From Botryosphaeria dothidea (Eukaryota > Ascomycota > Dothideomycetes > Botryosphaeriales > Botryosphaeriaceae), in the NCBI GenBank assembly GCA_011503125.2, contig WWBZ02000073.1, positions 1,364,001 through 1,428,000 of the forward strand: 64,000 nucleotides of DNA. Direction: 5' to 3'. Below, piece by piece: positions 44,742-56,646 of the stretch; positions within the stretch are counted from its first letter, which is position 1; each line of letters begins with the position of its first letter. The translations under genes were made by a program, and so were the position numbers. The notes below the pieces were generated by a model that had not been told where the DNA came from, ran no database searches, and saw only the letters and a list, made by a program, of their open reading frames with translations.

Positions 44742-46216
44742 GGCTGCGTGCGAGAAGCAGCTGCACGCAGCAGCGAAAGGAAACGGAGTAGGAAGGTGAA
44801 GCGGTGACAGCAAAGCCTGTATAGAAGTATGAAAGAGCGGCAGCGAGGCCAGATGGTGGAGGAATCCCTGTCGCAGGTATAAAGATGGGAAGTCTGACAG
44901 GGCTCACGTCTCCAACACCACGGCGGACGGCATCGATGCCTGATATCTCTCCGCAACGCTACCACCGTCCAAGCCTACACTAGTATCGGCATGATTCGCT
45001 ACCATGAAAAATCATAGCTACCCTCCTTCAAATGGTGGCCCTGACGAACGTGCACGGAAGGCCCGCTCAGTGGCGCACCGCTCCCAGTAAGAGGCAGGCT
45101 CGTTACCGAAGGCGGCACGACGAGCACGGCCAGTTTGCAAGCCGGGGAAGACGGAGGAGGCGCTATTTGAGAAAGGAAAATGCACTGCTTGGGCTGTGAG
45201 TGGTGCATCTAGAAGGTGGTTCGCGGCTACTGGGCGCTGACACACTTGATTAGTCCCGAAGCGGTTAACGGGGGCCACAGCTAGCATCCGATGGAGAAAT
45301 TCTAGATTACTGTGTCACGCAGATCGTTGAGAAGGCCTAGCGAACTCTGGGCAGCGAGCCGGCCAGCAGCTGTTAGCTGGACAATATGCAGGTAGTGCGC
45401 CAAAGCAGGCCACAGGCGACGAAAGCGACGATCTAGAGCAGGGGTCTTCCGCCGCACGGGTGCGCAGCGGCACAGGCCAGGAAGCGCGATGAACAGATAA
45501 TAAGCAGTGGCTGCGTACTATCTCATGGGCGGGAGTGCTGCAGGCGACGGCGGCGATTTGATGGTGTTGAAGAGCTCTCGATGCACGGAGCGCGCGGAAG
45601 AGGATGGCGAGGCCGGGATCCGCGCGGGTCGGCCACACTTTCGGCGCGACCTGGCGACCGCCCGTCTGGGGCTGGAGGGGCCGCACAGTCGTGGTTTCCC
45701 CTGATGCTCGACTCTTATTGCGCTCTCGATCAGCGAATCGACAAGCCCTGGGCCGACGGCCCTGCAGAGTGCCTGTCGCTGCTTGCGACCCAGCACCAGC
45801 ATTATCCTCGCCGAAGCCGTCCAGCCACAGCGCCCGCCACCTCCAGAAGCTGCCCCTTTGGGCGTCTGCTCAGCATCCCCTTGGCCTGACTTGGCTTCGT
45901 CAGGCACACAACAGTCAATTTCGGATCCCAGACGAACACGCACGCCCGGATCTATCTAAAGTTCAAGTCCCATCAGGTGCGCGCCGCCTTGCAGTCCGAT
46001 GCTGCATCCCAATACAGGTGATCCAACACCTTGACACATGTCGGTGCTTGCTCGCCCTTCATTTGCTACTGCATCCTCCCCTGTCATCAGAAACGACTCG
46101 AAAAGGGTGCCATTCAAACTATCTGTCCAAGCCCTCGCCCTCCCTTCACAGCCTTCTAGAAGATGGGGGAGTGACGTCAAGCCTGGTCTCGATCCCCTCG
46201 GATGCATCACCCGCTG
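44742..46216. other. 1.5-kb gene-free region
   Basis: No supported gene. Frames up to 219 codons (45604-46263, plus) overlap the DUF2237 3' end and are GC-driven shadows. Confidence 0.45.
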
Positions 46217-46845
46217 CTACGTCTCGCTATCCGCCGCGAACTTCTTCAGGTCAGCCAGAGTAACCTTCTCCAGCGCCTTTTCGTTAGTCGCGTGCAGGAA
46301 CACCCTAATCAAACGGGACCGTTCTCATTAGCAGAAAGCCCAGCGGAGAAGAGCAGCCCACGACCCGCACGTCGATCCCAGGGAATCGCCGCCTGGAACC
46401 CCAGATCTTCGAGTCCGATGCGGGATGATCTTTGACCGGGGCAGAAGCGAGAGGAATGGAAGGCAAACGAAACCTACTTTGGCACCACCAAATCTTGGTC
46501 GTTTTTGCGCGCATCGAGCGCCTCCTTCCATCGACTGACACACAGACACCACTTGCACCCTCCCGTGAGCCCAATGGTGCGCAGGTCATTGCCACGTGAT
46601 GCTGAGAACTCCAGGAACTCGTCGGTCACCTCCGCTGGGGACAACCTTGTTAATCGCGGGTGTACACAACACTCCGACGCGCTCGATCGCCGGGAGTGAA
46701 ACGGTCTTGTATGCTTACCGGCTACACTGTGATTTCCAAAGTCTCCTGGAGGTACTTCGCAGTAGCCGTTGCGCAGGAAGCCCGTCATTGGCTTCGTGGA
46801 ATGAAGCGCAAGGGGCTTCTTGAACACTATCAGCGCCCCAGTCAT
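46217..46845 (-). CDS. DUF2237 family protein (3 exons), 123 aa
   Basis: Exons are 46845-46719, 46634-46478 and 46304-46217. Junctions restore GNHSVA-AEVTDEFLEFSAS and DLVVPK-VFLHATNEKALE. Conserved marks are LALHSTKPMTGFLRNGYCEV, SRGNDL, the GGCKWCLCVSRWKEAL block with its Cys cluster, and the final LADLKKFA helix. The family (COG3651) is widespread in bacteria and fungi and small, about 120-130 aa. Its function is not established. The ATG at 46845 is the first in this frame that gives a complete domain. A tempting upstream start (MSRPAMASLN at about 46993, followed by a GTGAGT donor) cannot be joined in phase to it with the acceptors I can see. Confidence 0.85.
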
Positions 46846-48779
46846 CAGCTTTTCCACATTCCTCGCAATCGATCCACTCCGCGTGGTGTCCCGGCTATGT
46901 ACATTTCTCAGTGCATCCAGATATGACGTCCTCGCATAACAGGTTAAGACTCGATATTACTCACCGTTCAAGCTGGCCATGGCTGGTCTTGACATCCAAA
47001 GTTCTAGACGCGATCGGTCAATGATTCTGTGGGGGAGTTTGGGCCTTGCGACAAGCGTTTGGACCAGGTGTGGGGAGTTGGAGGTGCGCGCGCTGTTCCT
47101 TTCATGATCGCCTTTTTTCGTTCCGCTGTGTTTCTCTGGTCATGACGTGTAGAGTGGACCCTTGATTCTCAGGGACCGATCTGACGCCCATCTAGCGGGG
47201 CTGTGTCGATCGCCTCGTCGGCAGTCCACCGAGCCGTCGCTCGGGCTCCATCTTCGTGTCGGAGTGTAAGAGTTCCGAGAGTTATCGCAGTTCGCAACAC
47301 TGGGGCTACTCCTGTCGAACCCTTTTGTTTATTCCCCTCAGCCAATCAAAGCCGCAGAGAATTAGACTTTTCACCCACCTATAACCGAAAGGGCTAGCCA
47401 AACATGGAGATCTTGGACTGGGTTGTACTGACATTCGCTCGGCAGAGGGTGGTCGTTCTTTATTGCAACCAACCATCTGTTTTGATTGTGTAAAGCTTAA
47501 AAGGAAATAAAGGACTCCAAGCAGTAAGTGACCACTTCGTTTTTGAAGGGAAACGCCGATTCACTCACCCAAGTCGGGGGAAAAGCGCATTTGCACCAAG
47601 TTCAAATTAAACTAAGGTCAATTTCAAGAACAGGTTCCAGGGCGAACATTTACTCATCTTACAACTCAAGTTAACCTTCATGGGCCACATGGGCGTTTCT
47701 TTAACGTCGCTGTTTTGCAAGGCCCCTCAGACTTCAGTACGGGCACAGCTCAGGAGACCAATCATCCACACCAGGATCGTTCGACCTCGGTTTGTTCGCG
47801 TAGAAGTTGACAGCACATTTCCCCACAATTTAGAGAATCTCCGCAACAAACAAGGGAAACGAAGACGAACGAGAGCAAAACACGTGCCTACCAGGTCGAA
47901 GTCTAGCCGCCTCCACTACCCACAATTCCTAGGCGAAACACAAGGAAGAAGCATCGACAACGGCTTCCGAACCGCCGATGCCGTGCGGCTCGCCAAGCCA
48001 ACGATCTCCCGCATCTCGAACCACCAATAGCACGCATAACCCGGATGTCCGACTGGCGAGTCCAGAAGCTCAGAGATGAAACACGATATTTAATATGGGA
48101 ACCGCACCCTGGATCCGAGCGCTGCGCGGATTCGCGGGATTTTAGCCTATTTCCCACCACGCGACGACGTGCCTTCATTCCACCCTTCGTGTGGGGAAGA
48201 GCACTTTAGGCTATCAACAGCGAACGTGGAACATTCGATTTTCGTTCATGTGCCTGGCATGCCGACGTGAGAGGTCAGCGAGAAGTTAAGCTTGTTTCTC
48301 GACATTCCCCTTTAAGAGTCTCTGTGCAAAGCGCAAGCGAGCGATTGGACGCCACGGTGGCACTTGCAGAACGAGCGGTGGCCCTTGCAATCACCACTAC
48401 TACAGCTCGCACTATCATATGTGCTCTTTTTTTTGCCGCCAATTGGTCACAGGATGCCCTTTGTCTGCACAGCCGAGCAAGAATGGGGCTGGATAGCGGG
48501 ACTTCAGCCGGTAAAGTCGCTCTGGCGGACACTGCCGCCCACCAACTCGGCTTTCCTCTCCCGCCCGGGCCTAAGAGCATGGAGATTCCATCAGTTGGCG
48601 ATAGTTCCACTTGGCGTGCGGTCATGCAATACTCCGGTGGCTTCTTCGTATACCGCATTGTGATATAAAGAGAATGCTCCCTACGGCAAAATCAGTTCTC
48701 AGTCCGTCACGCCTGAGCTTCTTCGCCTTCTTCGCCGCTGCTGATTTATACTCACTGATTCAATACTTTCTTGTTCACA
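46846..48779. other. Region upstream of the xylanase gene
   Basis: No gene supported. Contains the xylanase promoter. A single TTAGCC (reverse of GGCTAA, the XlnR/Xyr1 xylanase-activator consensus) lies at 48142-48147. One copy of a 6-mer is weak evidence. Confidence 0.4.
48664..48669 (+). promoter_or_regulatory. TATA box of the GH10 xylanase gene
   Basis: TATAAA lies 111 nt upstream of the ATG at 48780, followed by a pyrimidine-rich leader. The position is usual for a regulated fungal secreted-enzyme gene. Confidence 0.55.
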
Positions 48780-50279
<1,500 letters not shown>

Positions 50280-51341
50280 GCGGTGAGTTTCGAGGGTGGT
50301 GTTGGTGGTGCAGGCTGGGGGCCGTCGCTGACATGGGGTGGGTGCGTTGAACATTCTTTTTAGGTATTCTCTTGTGCTGTTGCACGTACACATGTGCTTT
50401 AGGTTAAGAGGTATGACAAAAAGGTGTAGTGCCGCCATTCGTTATTGCTACTTCCCTCTTTACAACGTGATTGGCTGTGAATCCGATCAACTACCAGTGC
50501 AGCCGCGTGAGCGGCCTGGATACTGGTTTGTAGAGAAGGGCGTATAATTGATCGTTTAGACGGGATTCAGTTCCTTGTACGAAGGCAAGCACGCTATCAA
50601 CCAGGCCGGGGATTTGTTGGCCAATGTTGACCGGCGGTTGGGGCAGGTCCCGCAGATGGGCCCCGATGTATTGGCCTGCAGACCCTTTAAGAATGTCTAT
50701 AAACTGAGCGGACTTCGCACAGAATCTGCACATCATACTGGAGACTTTTTGAGCCGTTCAAATGGCCGTGAGGACGGTCCGGACTTGGGCCTGGTGCCAT
50801 TGTGGAGAAATACGAGCACTTTGGAATTGCCGACGACATGCACATGAACCCAAAATGTTACATCAAGGACGCATCATAAGATAACGTATCATTTTATCTT
50901 TGGGTACGGTAAGTTAAAACTTAATAATGGTTCCTAGCAGCATTTTTGCACCCGGAGACTTTCCCAGCTCGAGTGATCTCCGTTGATTTCTTTGAAAAAT
51001 AAAGGAAAACCCGGTGCCGGCTTTACTCTTCGAAGATTAATTCCTTCGGTAGAGGTTGAAGTGTCTTATAGAACCACCGACTCGTCCACCACGTGTTTAT
51101 ATACGTAGTTACACGGTTGGATGCGGTCCTGTAAAGGTATATAAGCTTTGAGTTTCCGGATTCCTAGTTGTAGAGCGCACCAGCGGCTTGTGGTTTGCGC
51201 TCTACTGTTACGGCACAGCCTTCTCAGGTCAGGGAATTACGGATCAACTCCGACGAAACAGCGAGAAGTCGGAAGTCTTACAGAACCGAGGTCACGAGAT
51301 CACGGACTCTACCACGTGAGTTGTCACGTGCGACCCACCTG

Positions 51342-51420
51342 TGCCCTCAATAAACGGCACACCAACGTATGCCCTTAAGTAACGGCACACTCAGCGATGC
51401 CCTCAAGAGACGGCACCACC
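51342..51420. repeat. Imperfect 28-bp tandem repeat, three copies
   Basis: Copies begin at 51342, 51370 and 51398, exactly 28 bp apart. Each contains TGCCCT(C/T)AA followed by ACGGCACAC or a near match. An ACGGCACA also occurs upstream near 51211. The unit is too short and AT/GC-mixed to be coding. Confidence 0.7.
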
Positions 51421-52263
51421 AGATTGTACACACTCTCCTATAGTATATATAGCTTCACTCCCTAGCTAGTATTTGACCCTCCGTGGTCAACTTCACAATA
51501 GAATTTGGACTCTATTGGTAACAAGGCCTTCGCACGCAGTGCTCAGTCTTCAGTCGTCTACTCGTTCCTCACGTACCTCTTCTTGTACCCACTCAAGGAA
51601 AACCCTTCGACAGGTTTCCACCCTCTTTGGTGTTTGGATCCTTAGAGGCAGAGGCCCGCTCGTTACATCTACGTGCACTACGCTTAAGCTACTATATTGG
51701 AGGTATACTAGTAATTTCTGCACCACGAAACTTGTCTCTTCTTCGGCTTTATATTTACAAAGGCCGCGCTTTTCTTTATTTTTTTCGACACGACATCTTC
51801 GTCATTGGTAAAGAACCATGTTTGAAGCGCTCCAACTTTATGTGAGATTGATGCCGTAGCTCACCAGCACTATTTTTAGATCCTCAGCAATCTCGTTTTT
51901 CAAAAAGCTGCCTAATATTAAGAGAAGTTTACAGAGAGATCGGCACAGGTCTAATAAAGGTACGGCAGCAAAGGCCACAGAGCGAAGTAGGATTAGGGAA
52001 GAAGCCATCATAGGTTTTCCTGAACTCAGTCACTGTTTCAAACCCCTTTCGGAAAACGTTTGTGAAGTTGTAAATATTTCAGATCTGTGAGTGGGAAGGC
52101 GCAATGAGGGTCTGTGTACCTAGAGTCACTAGACCCTGACCGCATTTAGCTTCAGACCGCCAACATAAGCCCGCAGAACCACCATCTCCGCCGCCGATCT
52201 GACTTCAGTCCAGCTCCTGAATACAAAAATGCCGCTCGCAGCCATGCATGCATATCCGCAACA

Positions 52264-52270
52264 TATATAT
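52264..52270 (+). promoter_or_regulatory. TATA box of the 282-aa orphan gene
   Basis: TATATAT lies 53 nt upstream of the ATG at 52323. Confidence 0.5.
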
Positions 52271-52322
52271 CTGGCCTCCATAACTCAACCTCAGGACATC
52301 ACTTGCACGCGACACCGCAAAT

Positions 52323-53171
52323 ATGGCCAGCGCATATTGTAACATCTCATGCTCAGTCGAACGCGATGATGGAGAGAACCTCTTTCCTATGTTGAAACGT
52401 CACTGCAAGAAGCTCCCCAAGCTTTTCCGCAAGCGCAGCAAGAAAGATGACTCCGCGAGCGAGTCGGAGGATGGAACCTCCAACAAAACCCTGCCGCACT
52501 ATCTCAGATACACTCACGAGGACACTCCCTACGATGAGTATCTCCACGGGGCCACCTTTCGTCTGGACCGCATCCACGGCGAAGCGCACCTCATAATCCA
52601 ACTCCAAGATTGCGCTTTAGCGCTCTGCCAGTACCGGCTCCTGCAAGACTACGTACCGCCTAACCAGCAACAGCCACGCCGCCAGGATCTGGAAGAGATC
52701 TTGTCACAGCCACGGATAAGCTGGAAAGAGCTGCACGCACATCTCGACCGTGAGCTGGCAGAAGAGTGGCGCACAAAGTGCAACGAGAGGAAGCCGGATG
52801 ATCTGCCGTGGCTGAGTGTTGTCCGCAGAGTGGCAAAAAACATGAGAAGCATGCCGGATTGGCATCTCATTCGCGAAATTGGAGAGCATGTAAGCCGGTT
52901 GGATGCCGGCGTTGACAACGGTATTGAGGAATTGGCTGGGATGGCCGATGCCTGGTCACTCGGGAGAAAGATTCGCAAAGACATCGAGCATGACATGAAC
53001 TATGCCTTCCCAAAATCAGACCAGGAAGAAGAGAGATCAAGGATTCAGCGCGGCATTAATAGAGAAAAAGAGAAGTTTTTTGAAGTTTTAAAAGATGCAC
53101 ACAGGTGTGGGAAGTTCAAACTTTGCAGTGAGTATTTGAGGGAAAGAAGGGGCATTATTTCGCAAACTTAA
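52323..53171 (+). CDS. Hypothetical protein, 282 aa, single exon
   Basis: An intact frame with a close TATA box inside a gene-poor AT-rich stretch. I do not recognise the family. There is no signal peptide or membrane helix. The N-terminal 60 residues are basic and Ser-rich (KRHCKKLPKLFRKRSKKDD), which could serve as a nuclear signal. The rest is mostly charged and helical, with several Trp positions (ISWKELHAHLDRELAEEWR, LPWLSVVRRVAKNMR, AWSLGRKIRKDIEHD). It ends in a charged helix and RRGIISQT. Codon use looks less GC-biased than in neighbouring genes. It may be lineage-specific. Confidence 0.6.
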   Translation: MASAYCNISCSVERDDGENLFPMLKRHCKKLPKLFRKRSKKDDSASESEDGTSNKTLPHYLRYTHEDTPYDEYLHGATFRLDRIHGEAHLIIQLQDCALALCQYRLLQDYVPPNQQQPRRQDLEEILSQPRISWKELHAHLDRELAEEWRTKCNERKPDDLPWLSVVRRVAKNMRSMPDWHLIREIGEHVSRLDAGVDNGIEELAGMADAWSLGRKIRKDIEHDMNYAFPKSDQEEERSRIQRGINREKEKFFEVLKDAHRCGKFKLCSEYLRERRGIISQT

Positions 53172-54706
53172 TCTAGTTATGAGGATCATGAAGACTTGAG
53201 ACACCTTAACATGGCCAAGAGTGTATATAGCCGGATACACTGTCCACGTGAGGTACATACAGGCCACCCGTTAAAATGAATAGAAGTCGACAACGGCATC
53301 GATTTCCCGTCTGAGCGCTGCGCCGTTGAGAACAAGGCAAATCGGCCTCATGTGTCCATCACTGGTGATATAACAGGCGAGATTACAGCAGACTTGCCGC
53401 ATCTTGCACCTGATAGCTGAGAGAAGGTCTCGAGGTTTTATAAAGTGGACGGCTCACGGTTTCCATTCAAGGGGATTCTCAGCAACAACTCAGTATGATT
53501 CGCTTCTCTATCATTCCTTTTGGACTTTCTTCATTGAACCAAACCGGATTAAGTGTGATACCATTTGCGTGAGTCACTTCCGTCAAGTACGCATAAAATA
53601 GACCCCAAAAGTCTTACTCTAAAATCCCGCTGAGCAGATCCTTACTTGACACCGGCTCGTCTACTATATCCATTAAAGCTACCATACGAAGAGAGAATCT
53701 CACACTCTGCAATGATCGGAATTGGGATGTCTTCACAGTTTTCGATGTGTTATGGTTGGAAGATAAACCCTTTGAGCCACTAAGATATCGACGTTTATTT
53801 CACCGTAAAGATCAATTTCTCTGCATGAAGCGTCGATTCAGCAGGAAACAATCTCGATGAATCTCTACGTAGATGCTCAAATCCTCATCTATGTTACTGA
53901 TGTGACAATAGCCACCCAAAAAAGTCGCTTCAGTTCGTTCACTTTCTCGGGCGCATACCCACTTTCATCAAAAGCCAAATCCATCCGTCCATTGCCCACG
54001 GAGAAGAAAAAGGGGACAATGAGAGCTTGCGTAGACTTGATACCTTGAAAGGCTTCCAAAATCCACAAAATAAGCTGGTATGAGTCCCAGCGTCATGGTC
54101 TTCCGAACTCTGGCGTAGTAAGGACAGGCATGCTGAAAAGTCTAGCCACCTGATCCTGGAAACGAGGCACCAAGTGACTACTGTGATTCGAACTTCTTAA
54201 TAATAACTGCTTTTAGGGGATACTATACAGCCTATGTACCTCTATTCAAAAACTGCCAGCGAGCTTTCATTCCATGAACACTGGAAATTGCCGGAAGGTC
54301 TTGTTCCGCGAGGCATATCACTGCCACACCGCACACAGCTGATACTATATCAACTAAAAAGATTCATATGAGCATGCGGCATTGATGGTTCATATCGTCG
54401 TGAGCCAATGTTTCTAAACTTTGCTACTAAAATCGTTCGATACAGTCTAAAGAAATGAGTTTATACATAAACAAGAACAAAGAATCATCCAACAGAATAC
54501 AGACAGTGATACAGAATACACACGAAAGTACAAAAAAGCAAGAACCGAGAAGCCCGAACACCGCAGACAGCCGCTCTCGAGTTACGCTCCATGTAAGCAA
54601 GTCATAGCCGCCGTCAACCGTATACCGAAAGCGTGAAACAAAGAAAGCAGACGCCACTCCGCTCTACTTCAGAAAAAGAAGAAAGGTAGTAAAAGGCTGC
54701 CACCGA
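53172..54706. other. AT-rich region without a gene
   Basis: All frames are short and interrupted; nothing recognised. Resembles the AT-rich island at 28-33 kb in composition. Confidence 0.45.
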
Positions 54707-54927
54707 TCATGTAGCGGATTGCGCATACTGCCGCAATAGGCAATTGAAGTCCTCGTCCATGGCGGGCAGTTGCTCAACACACCAGACGGCGGAGCAACGT
54801 CTCCGTCCAGGAGCTGAAGCATCCGCAATCAACTCCACCATCATTCCCCAGAACTAAACAAAACTGCAACCAACATCATCAGCCCTCATCCTCACGTAGA
54901 CATCAAGAGCAGAAGGAGAAAAAAAAC

Positions 54928-55179
54928 TCACCTCGTCACACCACCACCAACAACAACACCCCTCCACAATAAATCCGCCTCCTCCCACCCTTCCACATCC
55001 AACAAGTCCTCATCGCCAGTATACTTACTCCTCAGCACCGTCGCGGTCGTGGTATCCACCGTACCCGTCACACCACCCGGCAGCCACGAGAAAAGCTCGA
55101 CGAAGGCGTTCCAGGCATTCGACAGGGTCGAGGAGGTCGACTTGAAAGACGAGAACGAGGAAGACCTGTCACGAGCCAT
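54928..55179 (-). CDS. Possible small protein, exon structure unresolved
   Basis: The frame from the ATG at 55179 (MARDRSSSFSSFKSTSSTLS) is protein-like through FVELFSWLPGGVTGTVDTTT and DEDLLDVEGWEEADLLWRG, with a Ser-rich start. It ends at a TGA that overlaps a GTGAGT donor, which suggests an intron starts there. A second protein-like block in the same direction, 54853-54707 (FWGMMVELIADASAPGRRRC ... AMDEDFNCLLRQYAQSAT, then stop), follows a TTTAG acceptor. However, joining the GTGAGT donor to that acceptor puts the blocks out of phase. Either the splice sites differ from my reading or one base is wrong. Function unknown. Confidence 0.35.
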   Translation of the reverse strand: MARDRSSSFSSFKSTSSTLSNAWNAFVELFSWLPGGVTGTVDTTTATVLRSKYTGDEDLLDVEGWEEADLLWRGVVVGGGVTR

Positions 55180-56646
55180 TTTCTTGTTCCCTTTGCGTGT
55201 GATGATGGCGAGACGACAATCCCGTTTGGGAAGTGCGAATGCGCGAAAACGGATGGGTTCCGCCGAATAAGGAGCCGAGAGAGGAAAATAGGCGGTACTC
55301 CGGGGTTCCCTCTTTTTCGTCGTTTGTTTGTCGTGGATTTTCGTGTGAAGTATGCACGACCGGGGTTGAACTCGTCACAGCGGAGCTCTCTCTTTGAAAA
55401 ATCTCTGTCCTTTCTCTCCACTCCGAGACCCTCTTTTTCCGTTCGGCTTTTGAGTTCCAATATGCGGATTCGTGAATCGCGTGCGTTTGTCGTTTTCGGG
55501 TCTGGAGACACCGGAGATGTGCGAATCGAATCAATTGCTTTCTCACTTGGCGATACGCAGTGGTTGTGGGGTTCTGTGGCGCGGCGTGGAGTGCTAGGTC
55601 TTGACCGGTCAGGCAGCAAAAAATTTCTGTGGTGGAGCTCGAATGACTCTGAGGAGAACACCGATGGAAGTTCGGAAAGCAAGAGATGAGGCAACAGCAG
55701 AGAGAACCGAAGAGACAATGATGAATTGAACGGTTTGAAAGACACCAAGAAAGAGTGAGCTCGAGCCATTATAACGAGATGCTCAGCGAGCAAGAAGCAC
55801 GAGCACCCGCGGCTGCGCACGCTCTCCCATCTGCACAGCCATGCCGATGCCGTGTAGCATCCAACTCACTCACCGCCTGAGAGTTCCACTGCCTCAGGAA
55901 ACGGAAGCTTCGCCTTTCGCTGCCTTGCTTTTTTCCTGCAACGTTGAGTTGTCAGCTCTCCATCTCAGCACGCACGGTCCCTCTCAAAATTTCTGGGTGA
56001 GTTGTTAACTTCAAAAAGGAAGATCACTTCCCGATTCTTGCGAGCTTCTCTAAATGTTCCAGAACAATTCCTGATGCATCGGTGATCCAATCTCAAAGGA
56101 TCCCATCAGCAGTCCTCATCCGACAAGTAACGGACTATTAACCCGTTGCGCGTAGGCGGCTGCTCATTTCGCTCTTACGCGCGTACATGCAAAAATGACA
56201 GTAAATGCAACCAGCCAACAGTAAGGAATATACCAATGAGGCAAACCACAGAGACCAACCGGTGAACCAAAAAAAAAAAAAGGAAACGAGGAAAAACACG
56301 CGCGGATGATGAAGCGAGCCACCAGGGGGTATCGCAAAACAACGACTTCTTCTCTATCAATGTTTGCCCGCGGTCTTCTGGAAGAATAGGGTATCTCCTC
56401 CACTTTCTGTGCTTTCCAGATATTTGAGTACTAAAAGGTTGATGGCAAACAACCGTCCGAACACCGTGATCCCATGATTGATTTGTGTAAACGCCGACAT
56501 CCCAAAAAAGACATCCAGGTGTTATTTTCCAAGACAAATGAGAGACAGTAAAGAAAGAAAAGACAAAAGGGACGCGAGCGAGAGACAAAACACGCGGAAT
56601 AACATCAGTCAATCATAAAACTTCTTCTGATACGGCCCCACAATCA
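55180..56646. other. 1.5-kb intergenic region
   Basis: Contains an A tract at about 56268-56281 and overlapping shadow frames on both strands around 55100-55820. No gene recognised. Confidence 0.4.

Larger units (their letters stand above)
50280..52322. other. AT-rich, gene-poor region with repeats
   Basis: Composition turns AT-rich after about 50850. No gene recognised. Holds a 28-bp tandem repeat, two nearby CACGTG palindromes (51313-51318 and 51325-51330) and a TATA-rich stretch near 51442-51450. It could be a degraded transposon or LTR. Confidence 0.4.
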
